A DNA stretch of 48,990 bases from CAVOBC01 sp963693635 (GTDB lineage Bacteria > Pseudomonadota > Gammaproteobacteria > Pseudomonadales > Azotimanducaceae). Where the stretch lies: the NCBI GenBank assembly GCA_963693635.1, contig CAVOBC010000001.1, forward strand, positions 1-48,990, in the 5' to 3' direction. Position numbers and translations under genes: made by a program. The notes under the pieces are model-generated. The model was given only the letters and a program-made list of their open reading frames with translations, was not told the DNA's origin and ran no database searches. Below, piece by piece: positions 33,997 through 43,038 of the stretch (the first letter of the stretch is position 1; every line of letters begins with the position of its first letter).

Positions 33997-34749
33997 ATGA
34001 GAGTCGCTCGTGTCTATACGCCGCAGAAGCTGGCACCCAACGCAAGGGTCGTACTCGAGCCCGCGGCCAGCCACCACGTGACCGCTGTGCTGCGCGCCAG
34101 GCCTGGCGCGAGCCTTGTTCTGTTTGATGGCGACGACCGCGCAATCGATGCCCGAATCAAGTCGGCGGATCACCGCAAGGGCGTCATCGCAGTGACCGCA
34201 GGTGAATTTCTACCTCCGACAGCGGTGGTGCTCGAGACTATCCTCGGTCTCGCGATTACCCGCCCCAACGCCATGGCAGAGGCAATTCAAAAGGCGACCG
34301 AACTCGGCGTTACGTGCATCCAGCCACTCCTCACGGAACGCGCACAAGCGCGTTTAGTCCCACCAAGGCTATTGTCGCGATGGCGTCAGATCACCATTGC
34401 AAGTTGTGAGCAATGCGGTCGCAACCGCTTGCCCGAACTCCCCGAACCCCAGGAATTCGACGAGTGGATCCGCAATCCTGGGTCACCTAACCGGCTCCTC
34501 CTGAGCACAAGAACGCGCGAGCCGTTGGCGGCGGTACCTCCGCCGACTGGCAGCATCGCAGTTGCAGTTGGGCCCGAAGGCGGTTTCAGCGCCGCCGAAG
34601 AACGCGACGCGCTCGCGCGCGGGTTCATCGCTGTGTCACTCGGTCCGCGGGTTTTGCGCGCGGAAACGGCGCCCGTCGCGGGTTTGGCAATCATCCAGTC
34701 GCTCTGGGGCGATCTCGGCCTCGCGCCATTGCCTGAGAGCGCAGGCTGA
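33997..34749 (+). CDS. rsmE: 16S rRNA (uracil1498-N3)-methyltransferase
   Basis: SPOUT-class methyltransferase that modifies U1498 of 16S rRNA in the assembled small subunit. The 250-residue protein has an N-terminal PUA-like domain (ASHHVTAVLRARPGASLVLF) and the trefoil-knot motifs ITRPNAMAEAIQKATELGV, VAVGPEGGFSAAEERDAL and SLGPRVLRAETAPVAGLAI. It is convergent with chpC at the end of the Pil-Chp cluster, as PA0419 is in P. aeruginosa. Confidence 0.96.
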   Translation: MRVARVYTPQKLAPNARVVLEPAASHHVTAVLRARPGASLVLFDGDDRAIDARIKSADHRKGVIAVTAGEFLPPTAVVLETILGLAITRPNAMAEAIQKATELGVTCIQPLLTERAQARLVPPRLLSRWRQITIASCEQCGRNRLPELPEPQEFDEWIRNPGSPNRLLLSTRTREPLAAVPPPTGSIAVAVGPEGGFSAAEERDALARGFIAVSLGPRVLRAETAPVAGLAIIQSLWGDLGLAPLPESAG

Positions 34750-34759
34750 CTGCGCAAAG

Positions 34760-35227
34760 CTAGCCCGCGTAGCCGACACCCCGAATCGCCGTCTCGATGT
34801 AGTCAACGTTCGGAAGCGACACCACTTCGTCTGCGAGTCTCGCCTTGATGACTTCGGTCTCCTGCGCCTCTTCGGCACTCTCGAACAGCATGTCTTCGCG
34901 CACCCTGACGAGTCGCGGCAGGGTTTGAGAAACGAGGGCAAAGTACGGCATCTCTTCACTCGCCGTGACGCCGCGTACCACCACCAGACTCGCCGATGAC
35001 ACACTGACGAGCGAAAAACTCGCCCCGCGCAGGGTCAGCATCTCGAATGAGACCACCGGGACCTGCACGCCTCGCCAGCCAAGCAGGCCGAGGAACCAGT
35101 CGGGAGATTCCTCGACCCGTTGCAGCGGCTCGTACGGAATGATCTCGGCAACCGACGAATTTGGCAGAAGAATCGTACTCTTCTGCAAGCTGACGACAAA
35201 CGCCGGGATTTCTTCAGATTCTGCCAT
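34760..35227 (-). CDS. chpC: CheW-like adaptor of the Pil-Chp system
   Basis: The 155-residue protein matches a CheW domain: an N-terminal LPNSSVAEIIPYEPL segment, DWFLGLLGWRGVQVPVVSFE as the core strand pair, and a C-terminal MLFESAEEAQETEVIKARLA region. It is the last gene of the cluster, 23 bp after chpA. In P. aeruginosa ChpC is a second adaptor beside PilI, thought to couple other receptors to ChpA. The symbol is assigned by position and domain; sequence alone only supports a CheW-type adaptor. Confidence 0.82.
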   Translation of the reverse strand: MAESEEIPAFVVSLQKSTILLPNSSVAEIIPYEPLQRVEESPDWFLGLLGWRGVQVPVVSFEMLTLRGASFSLVSVSSASLVVVRGVTASEEMPYFALVSQTLPRLVRVREDMLFESAEEAQETEVIKARLADEVVSLPNVDYIETAIRGVGYAG

Positions 35228-35250
35228 GATGTTCCAGCCAACAACGCTGC

Positions 35251-38200
35251 CTAGCCACTTGTTTCTGCCAACACTTCCTCTATCGTCGAGAGGAGACTTG
35301 CCTCCTGAAAGGGCTTGCCGAGATACCGGTTGACGCCAAGGTCCAGCGCCTGTTGCATGTGCTTCTCGCCGGTTCGGGAGGTGATCATGATGATCGGCAG
35401 ATCCTTCAGGCGTTCGTCGCGCCGAACGGTGCGCAGCACCTCAAATCCGTCCATCTTTGGCATCTCGATATCAAGCAGGACCACGTCCGGGTAGATTTCC
35501 TGGAGTTGCTCCACCGCGTCAAGCCCGTCCTTGGCGGTCTCAACCTCCCACCCCTGACGTTCCATCAGTCGCGACGTCACCTTCCTGACCGTCACCGAAT
35601 CGTCAACGATGAGGACGGTCTTCACATGATTCGTATCGGGCGTCGGGGCGTGCTCGTCTTCAACCTCAACCGGTGCCTGCTCAAGAATGCCTGCGCTGCT
35701 GCGCACCAGTGCCATCACATCCAATATTATAACCACACTACCATCACCGAGAATGGTAGCCCCGGAGACCCCGCGAACCTCGGAGAACTGCGGTCCAAGC
35801 GACTTCGCCACGACCTCCTTACTGTCAAGGACGTGGTCAACCTGCAGCGCGACCGCCTCGCCACCACTGCGCACAAGCAAGACCGGGAGCGGCCTGATCT
35901 GACCGTCAAACACGGGATCATCACCGTTGTCCAGCAACCTGCCCATATACGCGAGCTTGTATGGCTGGCCCGCGTATTCAAACATCGGCGCGTCCGGCTG
36001 ATAGTACGCTTCAAGTTCGTACGGGCTGACCCGGACAATGCCTTCGATCGAATTAAGCGGAACAGCGTAGGTGTCGTCCCGGACTTCGATCATGAGTGCT
36101 CGATTCACGGACACCGTAAACGGCAGGCGAATGGTGAATTCGGTCCCCACACCCAGGGTCGAGTCAATCGTGACCGTGCCCCCCAGTTGCTTAATCCCAC
36201 TGCTGACAACATCCATGCCAACACCCCGACCTGAAATCTGCGTCACCTTCTGTGCGGTGCTAAAGCCGGCATGCATGATGTATTGCATCACATCGTGATC
36301 GGGCACGTTGTCTTCAGCCTTGATCAGTCCCCGCTCGATGGCTTTCTCCCGCACCCGGCCAACGCCGATGCCGCCGCCATCATCGCTAATCTGTAGCAAC
36401 ACATAGGCGCCTTCCCGGTCTAGTCGCAGGCTAATGCGACCGGTCTCCGGCTTGCCGGCGGCGATGCGCTTGTCCGACTCCTCGATACCGTGGTCAACCG
36501 CGTTTCGGAGCATGTGTTCAAGCGGCGCGACGATCCGGTCAAGGACACTTCGGTCAAGCTCTCCCTCAACATTAAACGCGTCAAAGCGAACCGACTTGCC
36601 AACCTCGGCACTGATTTTCCTAACGATTCGCCGGAGTCGCGGAATAAGGCGTGCAAAAGGTACCATGCGGGTTCGCGTCAGACCCTCTTGCAACTCACCG
36701 CCGATGCGGGCCTGTTGACGCAGCGACGTCTCCGCATCGCGGCTCTTGTTAGCAAGGGTGTCCTTGAGGTCCATCATGTCCGCGGTGCCCTCGTTCAGCG
36801 ACCGTGAGATCTCCTGCAACAAGGTATATCGGTCCATCTCCAGCTCATCGAACTCGTCAACCTGGGCCGTCTGGCTACGAATGAGTGTTTCGCGTGACTC
36901 CGCTTCGATCTCAAGACGACGCACCTGGTCGCGGACTCGATTGATCGTCGCTTCCATCTCTTCAAGCGAGTCGGAAAAGCCAGAGATTTGTTGCTCAACT
37001 CGACCGCGGGTGATCGACGACTCGCCAGCGAGTCCGATCAGGTCCTCCAGCAAGTCCGACGACACACGCACCATTTCCTGTGCGTCTGCCCTTCCGTCAC
37101 TCTTGGGTGCATCACGCTTGGGTGCGTCACGCTTAGGTGCAGCGGCCGGGACCTCGCTTGCTGCAGGCACGGCGGACGGCGGCGTCACAGTCGTGTCGGC
37201 CCCTGTCATGGATGACAACTGATCTTCCGTCGCATCGCCGGCAGCGAGCTTCTTGTAGATTCCGACCCGTCTTGAGATCTCGCCCTGCCGCTGATTGAGC
37301 AGACCGAAGAACACGTCATCCAGCGCTGGCGGCTTTTGCTGCACACCGATCAGAAAGGTCTCAAAAATATGGGTGTACTGACCCAGACTGTTCAAACCCG
37401 CCATCCACGACCCGCCCTTCAGCGTATGCAGCTGTCGCAGCAGATTGTCCAGATGCTCGGCGGTCTCAGTCGAACCGGTCCAGTCGAGGATGCTCTGGTC
37501 GATGCCTTCCAGAAGCTCTTCGGTCTCTTCAAGGAAGATAGGCAGTATGTCGTCGTCCACTGCGTCTGCCGGCAGTGCCATCACTTCGGAGGCAGCGTCT
37601 GGTGCCGTCGTCGAAACGCCAGTCGAGGTCTCCCCCGCCACATCCGCAGGTGCTGCTGCCATCGAGGCCACTTCTTCTGGCGAAGCGTCTCCGCGCACGA
37701 ACCGTGTGTATATCTCGACCCGGCGCGTAATTTCATCCTGGTATTCATGCAGACGAACGAAGAACGCGTCATCCAGCGGAACCGGATTAGTTTGCAAGCC
37801 AATGAGGACCGACTCTACGTTGTGCGTGAACTCGCCCAGACTATTCAGCCCCGCCATACGGGAGCCACCCTTCAAGGTGTGCAGGTGTCTCTGCAGCACG
37901 TCAAAGGCATCTGTCTGATTCGGGGCGTCGCACCACGCCTGGATACTGAGATCAATACCCTCCAGAAGTTCCTCGGTCTCCTCGAGGAAGATAGGCAAGA
38001 TGTCCTCGTCAACATCATCTGCGGGTAGTGCAACGTCGAGGCCCGCCGGTTCCGCAGCAGCCGCGTCGCTCGCCCGGTCAGAGGCCGCCTCGACGGCAAT
38101 CTCCTCAGTCACAGCGGGCATGTCCATTTCGACAGAGGCGCCAACGGTCTCAGGCGACGGCTTGGGCGATGCGTCGGGCCTTGCTTCAGGAGTGGGTTCT

Positions 38201-41200
38201 GGCAGGTCCACGGCTTCTGCAGGCGTAGACGATGCAGCCGCCGCAGGGCCGCCAATCGCAGGCGCCGACGTCATTGATTCCAGGTCGTCCACCGATGCAG
38301 TTCCGTCCCGCACCCGGCCAAATATCTCGATCCGTCGGATAATTTCATCCTGATATTCGAGCAGCTGCGTAAAGAACCCATCGTCGATTTGCTGGGGGTT
38401 CGCCTCGAGCCCGATCAGAAAAGACTCCACGTTGTGCGCGTACTCACCAAGGCTGAGCAGCCCGGCCATCCGTGCGCTGCCTTTGAGTGTGTGCAGGTGC
38501 CGAAGCAGCATCTCCAACGGATCTTTAGAGTCAGGTTCGTCGTTCCAGCCCTGGACCGCGAGGTCGATGCTTTCGAGCAAGTCTTCCGACTCCTCGATGA
38601 AGATCGGCAGGATGTCTGGATCAATGTCATCACCAGGAAGTGCAACTCGCGCCGCGCCGGCATCCACCACATCTGTCGACGGCGATGTTGCTGGAACCGC
38701 TCCCTCACGCTCTGTTTCCGGGCGCCGTGTCTCTTCAGGTTCTGCTTCTTGTACTTCCTCAGGTACCACTTCTACTTCGTACGCGGCGTGCGCCTGGCCC
38801 CGTGTGTTCAATTCGCCTTCAAGGTCGTCGTATACGGTGAGCGGCAACCCAGCTTCGAGCTCTTCCACCTGGGCGCGGAGCGCGACGCGCACCACGTTCA
38901 GCAGATCCGCGTCCGCCGATGCTGCGGCCACATCGCCGGCAGCGAAGGCGCCAACGAGATGTATCGCCGCTTCGGTCAATTGCATCGTGGCAATGAGTTC
39001 GAGGTTCCCTGCCATCTCCTGGATCGATGCGAGCATTCGATTAATGTCGCTGGCACCCGTCGGACTCGTTCCATCGCGACGCCACGAATCGATGCGATTT
39101 CCCAACTCGTCAATCAGAGGGATCAGCGGGCTGGGGCCAGCCACGTCGGCGTCCAGATCCTCCAGCGCCACCTCTACCATCTCAAGGTCGTCAAGATCCT
39201 TGATGATGTTGTCGTTCAAAACCAGCGACTGGCTCGAAGCGATCTGATCCATTAGCAAAATCAGGGCTTCGTGGCCCTGGATCATCAGCGTCACAATGGC
39301 GTCTTCCGGGCGGGCGTCGACCTCGCCGAATGAACCGAGCAGGCTCGTCGCCAGCTCAGACACTTCATACATTCCCGTCGCTTCTGCCTGGTTCAGGATC
39401 GCCTGTACCTCGTCAACCAGCATCGGTAGCAACTTGCCGTCCCACCGGTGGAGGATCTGATCGACTTGCGGCAGCAGGCGAATATTCTCGAAATTGAAGC
39501 GGGGCGCGCTTGGCACGGCATCCGCGAGTAGCGCAGTGATCTGGCCTGTAAACGCATCGATGCCCGGCGCATCCTCGCGATATTCGCCGAGGTTGCCCAG
39601 AATTAACTCGACAAGCTCAACACTCTGGCGCGCGAGCGCCACAAAACGCTGGTCGGGCGGCTGGCCCGTTGAGTAAAGCAGATTCGACGCTTCTTCAAGC
39701 GGTCCTGCCACCCGGGAGATCGAGGGAATCCCTGCGACCGCTGCGCTGCCTTTCAGCGTGTGAAAGGCAGCAATCAACCGTTCTGAAACGAGGACCGGTG
39801 AGCGGCAGAAATCACTGATGACGACAGTGAGATCAGCGGCTTCTTCGCGAAATATCGGCACCAGCTCATCGGTGCCGTCATCCTCGTCGATGACCTGCCC
39901 TTCAATGTCTTGCTCTTCTGCAGATGCCTGATCGTCCGCTGACAACTCATCGTCGAGCGACAGTTCATCCATCTCGAAATCGTCCGCCAGATCGATCTTT
40001 AACACGCCTTCGGTCGCATCAACCGTCAGCGTCAGGTCGTCCGCCGCCAACCCATCATCTGAAGCGTCGAACTCAATGGTCTCGTCGACACCCACACCTG
40101 GGACAGAAACCGTCAGGTCATCGATGGCGAACTCATCGGCGTCGACATCGTCCAACTCAAACGCTTCGATAATCGGTTCCTCAGCGCTCTCTTCGTCAAT
40201 TTCAAGGCTCCCCTCGTCCAGCGAGAACGCGGCGTCATCAAGTTCCTCAACGACGGCGTCCGTGCTGTCTTCAACGGCCGCTTCGGGAACGTCTTCCAGA
40301 ACAACTTCCAACTCAAAGTCAGGTTCGACGCCAACATCTGGCGATGTCTCTTCCGCCACCTCAGGTACGGCCGCGATCACTTCGTCGATGACAAACTCAT
40401 CGGCGTCGACTTCGTCTAACTCGAACGCGTCGGCCTCAATTTCGACTTCGGGCAGAACCTCCTGCACCTCAGCCTGGTCAGGAATCGCTGGCTCTGTCGC
40501 CTGCTCATCGGGCGTGGTGTCCGGCAATCCCTCACTGATGCGTTCCGCTCTCGCAGCCAGATCGCTATAGTCAACCGCATGCTGATTGCGGTCCTCAAAC
40601 GCTTTTACCCCCGGCGGGATTCGTTCAATGACCTCATCAAGCAACACCATCAACGGCGGCGCGGCAGCAATTGTCTGGTCAAGGACGCGGTTCAGCATGT
40701 TCTCGATGGACCAGGCCATCTCCCCAACGACCGTCGCGCCCACCATGCGACCACTACCCTTGAGCGTGTGGAAACCACGACGGAGCTCGGCCAGGGCGTC
40801 TTCGTTGCCTGAGTCTGCCCGCCATGGCGGGAAATACTCGTTAATGGTCTCCATCACCTCGGTAGCTTCTTCGATGAAGATCTCAAGAATTTCATCGTCG
40901 ATGAGATCGTTATCTTCTTCAGCGGCTGCCGCTATTGGTGTGTCATCAATTACAGGAGTGATCGCTCCCGCTGAAGGCTCTTCTTTCGCTGAAGGCTCTT
41001 TATCCGCTGACGGCTCCTCTCCCGCTGGAGGCTCTACAATCGGCGGGCTAATCATCACCGCGTCTGTTTTAGTTTCGCTGGTCGTCAACGCCTCTACCGG
41101 GAGGTCATCGAGCGATGGCTCTTCAACATCAATCTCTTCATCATCTGCCGGCGCCACGACCGGTTCGGCGACGACGGCGGTCTTGTCCAGAATCTCTTCC

Positions 41201-43005
41201 AACGCTACTTCGACCGGCTCCGACGTTTCCCCTTCCGCAGGCGCTTTACCGGCCGCAGGCGCTTCATCAGCCGCGGGCGCTTTATCAGCCGCAGGCGCTT
41301 GGTCCCAGGAGTCGTTCGCTTCGTGCTCGAGAACCATCTCGACCGGATAGCCAAGTTTGCTGATGGCGTTCTCTGCCACCTCGATCATCTGCAGATACAG
41401 GTCTTGCGTGCTCTCCAGCAAGCGCTCAAGAAAATAGTCGACGCTGGTTATCGCATCGGCAAAGTTGTCCATCTCTTCGAGTTCGGGCTGGCGACTGCCG
41501 TTGACGAGCTCTCGCGCGGCATAGCGACTGCATGCCAGCAGCACATCCGCACACCGCTGCTGGTTCACAATCGTGAGGCCGCCGCGCAATACCTGTAATT
41601 CGCCGGGAAGCCCGCTTATCTTACCGCGATCCCAGTCACTCGAAATGAATTCGATGACCGCGTCTTTAGATTGGGCAAGACCGTTTCGCGTTTCGCGGAT
41701 GACCGCCGACCGGGCTTCATCCAGATCACCAAAGACTTCAGACTCGCTACCCTCATCGCGCTCGTTCGCGAGCGGCGCAAGTTTCGCTTCGATTTCAAGC
41801 AGCGCGCCAGCGATCTCCAGAAAATCCTCTTCCGACGGCTCCGTGCCTCCCTCGTTCAACGACGTAATTCGAGTGATCTGCGCTTCAAGCGTGATCTGAT
41901 GTTCCGGCATGCCCACGACCGTCATCGTGCCGACGAGCTGCTCAAGGGTCGGTACGAGGGCAAACAACTCCTCCGGCGAGCGACCAGCCGATCGTACGTA
42001 CAGATCGAGTTTGTCGGTGATCGTCTTCAATTCCTGCAGCAGGATGTCAACGACCGCGGCGATCGTCTCATCGTCGGCCGAGGTCGCAACGCTCGGTTCC
42101 GCCGCCGCTGGAGCACTCGCCTTAGCTGCCGCAACGTCAATGGCGGCCTGCATGCGTGGAGTCGTCTTCGCCGCATTGCGAACGGGCGCCATCAGTGACT
42201 CAACCAGCGCCTCCTCAACCTCGGCAGTCAACCCGTCGGCGCCACCAGCAACCAGAGCCTTGAAGGGTCTGTCGACCTGCTTGAGCGCATTGCCGAGGGG
42301 CCGGTCCAGTTTTATCGCGCCAGCCAGAACGCCTTCGACAACACCCACTACAACAGTCGCCAACGAACCGACCGGCGACGTCCCGGTCAGCTTGGCGACG
42401 CGCGCAAATACCTTGGCCATGTTGCTGAGGTTTTGCTTCGGGTTCTTGCGATCGAGCAACGCGAGTAGTGACTGTTGAAAATGGGCGCGCAGCTTCTTCG
42501 CTGCTGCCGGTCCGTTTGCAGCGACATATGCCGCGACAACTTCGTCTGCCGCGGGCGTCGCAAACACTGACGCCGTAGCGTCGCCGCCTGCGGCAGCCTC
42601 GCCCAGAACCGGCTCTTCGCCGCGAGCGACGCGCAGCCGGTTAATGATAGGAATTCGTACGCCTGGTGCGTCAGCCTGCTCACGATGCACGACGTCAAGG
42701 TAAGACGGCATCTGCAGGATCGCCTGCATCAACACTTCCTGGGCGTCGTTCACATCGCCAACGCTCTGATTCATCAGATTATGGGCGAGAAACTCCATCT
42801 CCTCAGCAACCTGACTGGGACCTTCGAGGCCGACCATCCGCAACGTGCCGCGGATCTGGTGGATCGACGTGAGACAAGCCCTCATGCTGGACGCGTCGTC
42901 AGCAGTCTCAGCAACAGCTTCGAGGGCATGCTGTGCCTGCTGGAGCGTCGTGCAGATCTCACCCTTGATCCAGTCTAACGCTACATATTCTTGCGAAGCG
43001 CTCAT
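35251..43005 (-). CDS. chpA: hybrid chemosensory histidine kinase ChpA (PilL)
   Basis: A 2584-residue kinase controlling type IV pilus motility. An Hpt-like N-terminal domain (H49 in SIHQIRGTLRMVG) comes first. Five clear Hpt domains follow, with phosphorylatable His at 746, 1082, 1505, 1709 and 1860 (HTLKGS or HTLKGG). Degenerate Hpt-like stretches lie near residues 480 and 1250-1400. The CheA core comes next: dimerisation helices, N-box HMLRNAVDHGIEESDK (about 2165), SDDGGGIG and SGRGVGMDVV, then a CheW-like domain. A receiver with D2512 (LLDIEMPKMDGF) ends the protein. The last three Hpt domains are near-tandem copies of 150-200 residues. Acidic low-complexity linkers contain two arrays of 18-bp repeats. 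P. aeruginosa ChpA (about 2470 residues) has the same plan. pilJ lies just upstream. Confidence 0.96.
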   Translation of the reverse strand: MSASQEYVALDWIKGEICTTLQQAQHALEAVAETADDASSMRACLTSIHQIRGTLRMVGLEGPSQVAEEMEFLAHNLMNQSVGDVNDAQEVLMQAILQMPSYLDVVHREQADAPGVRIPIINRLRVARGEEPVLGEAAAGGDATASVFATPAADEVVAAYVAANGPAAAKKLRAHFQQSLLALLDRKNPKQNLSNMAKVFARVAKLTGTSPVGSLATVVVGVVEGVLAGAIKLDRPLGNALKQVDRPFKALVAGGADGLTAEVEEALVESLMAPVRNAAKTTPRMQAAIDVAAAKASAPAAAEPSVATSADDETIAAVVDILLQELKTITDKLDLYVRSAGRSPEELFALVPTLEQLVGTMTVVGMPEHQITLEAQITRITSLNEGGTEPSEEDFLEIAGALLEIEAKLAPLANERDEGSESEVFGDLDEARSAVIRETRNGLAQSKDAVIEFISSDWDRGKISGLPGELQVLRGGLTIVNQQRCADVLLACSRYAARELVNGSRQPELEEMDNFADAITSVDYFLERLLESTQDLYLQMIEVAENAISKLGYPVEMVLEHEANDSWDQAPAADKAPAADEAPAAGKAPAEGETSEPVEVALEEILDKTAVVAEPVVAPADDEEIDVEEPSLDDLPVEALTTSETKTDAVMISPPIVEPPAGEEPSADKEPSAKEEPSAGAITPVIDDTPIAAAAEEDNDLIDDEILEIFIEEATEVMETINEYFPPWRADSGNEDALAELRRGFHTLKGSGRMVGATVVGEMAWSIENMLNRVLDQTIAAAPPLMVLLDEVIERIPPGVKAFEDRNQHAVDYSDLAARAERISEGLPDTTPDEQATEPAIPDQAEVQEVLPEVEIEADAFELDEVDADEFVIDEVIAAVPEVAEETSPDVGVEPDFELEVVLEDVPEAAVEDSTDAVVEELDDAAFSLDEGSLEIDEESAEEPIIEAFELDDVDADEFAIDDLTVSVPGVGVDETIEFDASDDGLAADDLTLTVDATEGVLKIDLADDFEMDELSLDDELSADDQASAEEQDIEGQVIDEDDGTDELVPIFREEAADLTVVISDFCRSPVLVSERLIAAFHTLKGSAAVAGIPSISRVAGPLEEASNLLYSTGQPPDQRFVALARQSVELVELILGNLGEYREDAPGIDAFTGQITALLADAVPSAPRFNFENIRLLPQVDQILHRWDGKLLPMLVDEVQAILNQAEATGMYEVSELATSLLGSFGEVDARPEDAIVTLMIQGHEALILLMDQIASSQSLVLNDNIIKDLDDLEMVEVALEDLDADVAGPSPLIPLIDELGNRIDSWRRDGTSPTGASDINRMLASIQEMAGNLELIATMQLTEAAIHLVGAFAAGDVAAASADADLLNVVRVALRAQVEELEAGLPLTVYDDLEGELNTRGQAHAAYEVEVVPEEVQEAEPEETRRPETEREGAVPATSPSTDVVDAGAARVALPGDDIDPDILPIFIEESEDLLESIDLAVQGWNDEPDSKDPLEMLLRHLHTLKGSARMAGLLSLGEYAHNVESFLIGLEANPQQIDDGFFTQLLEYQDEIIRRIEIFGRVRDGTASVDDLESMTSAPAIGGPAAAASSTPAEAVDLPEPTPEARPDASPKPSPETVGASVEMDMPAVTEEIAVEAASDRASDAAAAEPAGLDVALPADDVDEDILPIFLEETEELLEGIDLSIQAWCDAPNQTDAFDVLQRHLHTLKGGSRMAGLNSLGEFTHNVESVLIGLQTNPVPLDDAFFVRLHEYQDEITRRVEIYTRFVRGDASPEEVASMAAAPADVAGETSTGVSTTAPDAASEVMALPADAVDDDILPIFLEETEELLEGIDQSILDWTGSTETAEHLDNLLRQLHTLKGGSWMAGLNSLGQYTHIFETFLIGVQQKPPALDDVFFGLLNQRQGEISRRVGIYKKLAAGDATEDQLSSMTGADTTVTPPSAVPAASEVPAAAPKRDAPKRDAPKSDGRADAQEMVRVSSDLLEDLIGLAGESSITRGRVEQQISGFSDSLEEMEATINRVRDQVRRLEIEAESRETLIRSQTAQVDEFDELEMDRYTLLQEISRSLNEGTADMMDLKDTLANKSRDAETSLRQQARIGGELQEGLTRTRMVPFARLIPRLRRIVRKISAEVGKSVRFDAFNVEGELDRSVLDRIVAPLEHMLRNAVDHGIEESDKRIAAGKPETGRISLRLDREGAYVLLQISDDGGGIGVGRVREKAIERGLIKAEDNVPDHDVMQYIMHAGFSTAQKVTQISGRGVGMDVVSSGIKQLGGTVTIDSTLGVGTEFTIRLPFTVSVNRALMIEVRDDTYAVPLNSIEGIVRVSPYELEAYYQPDAPMFEYAGQPYKLAYMGRLLDNGDDPVFDGQIRPLPVLLVRSGGEAVALQVDHVLDSKEVVAKSLGPQFSEVRGVSGATILGDGSVVIILDVMALVRSSAGILEQAPVEVEDEHAPTPDTNHVKTVLIVDDSVTVRKVTSRLMERQGWEVETAKDGLDAVEQLQEIYPDVVLLDIEMPKMDGFEVLRTVRRDERLKDLPIIMITSRTGEKHMQQALDLGVNRYLGKPFQEASLLSTIEEVLAETSG
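40967..41038. repeat. 18-bp x 4 tandem repeat inside chpA (array 1)
   Basis: Four units of the type CCCGCTGAAGGCTCTTCT at 40967, 40985, 41003 and 41021. Each unit is six codons and encodes an EEPSA/KEPSA-like block in an acidic linker before the H746 domain. Copy-number change would keep the frame. Confidence 0.8.
41235..41306. repeat. 18-bp x 4 tandem repeat inside chpA (array 2)
   Basis: Four units of the type CCGCAGGCGCTTTACCGG at 41235, 41253, 41271 and 41289. They encode the six-residue repeat DKAPAA, with DEAPAA, GKAPAE and similar variants, in the same linker. The first three units differ at only a few bases, which suggests recent duplication. Confidence 0.85.
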
Positions 43006-43038
43006 GCCGTCATACCTTAATGAGTGAGGATTGCCGCA

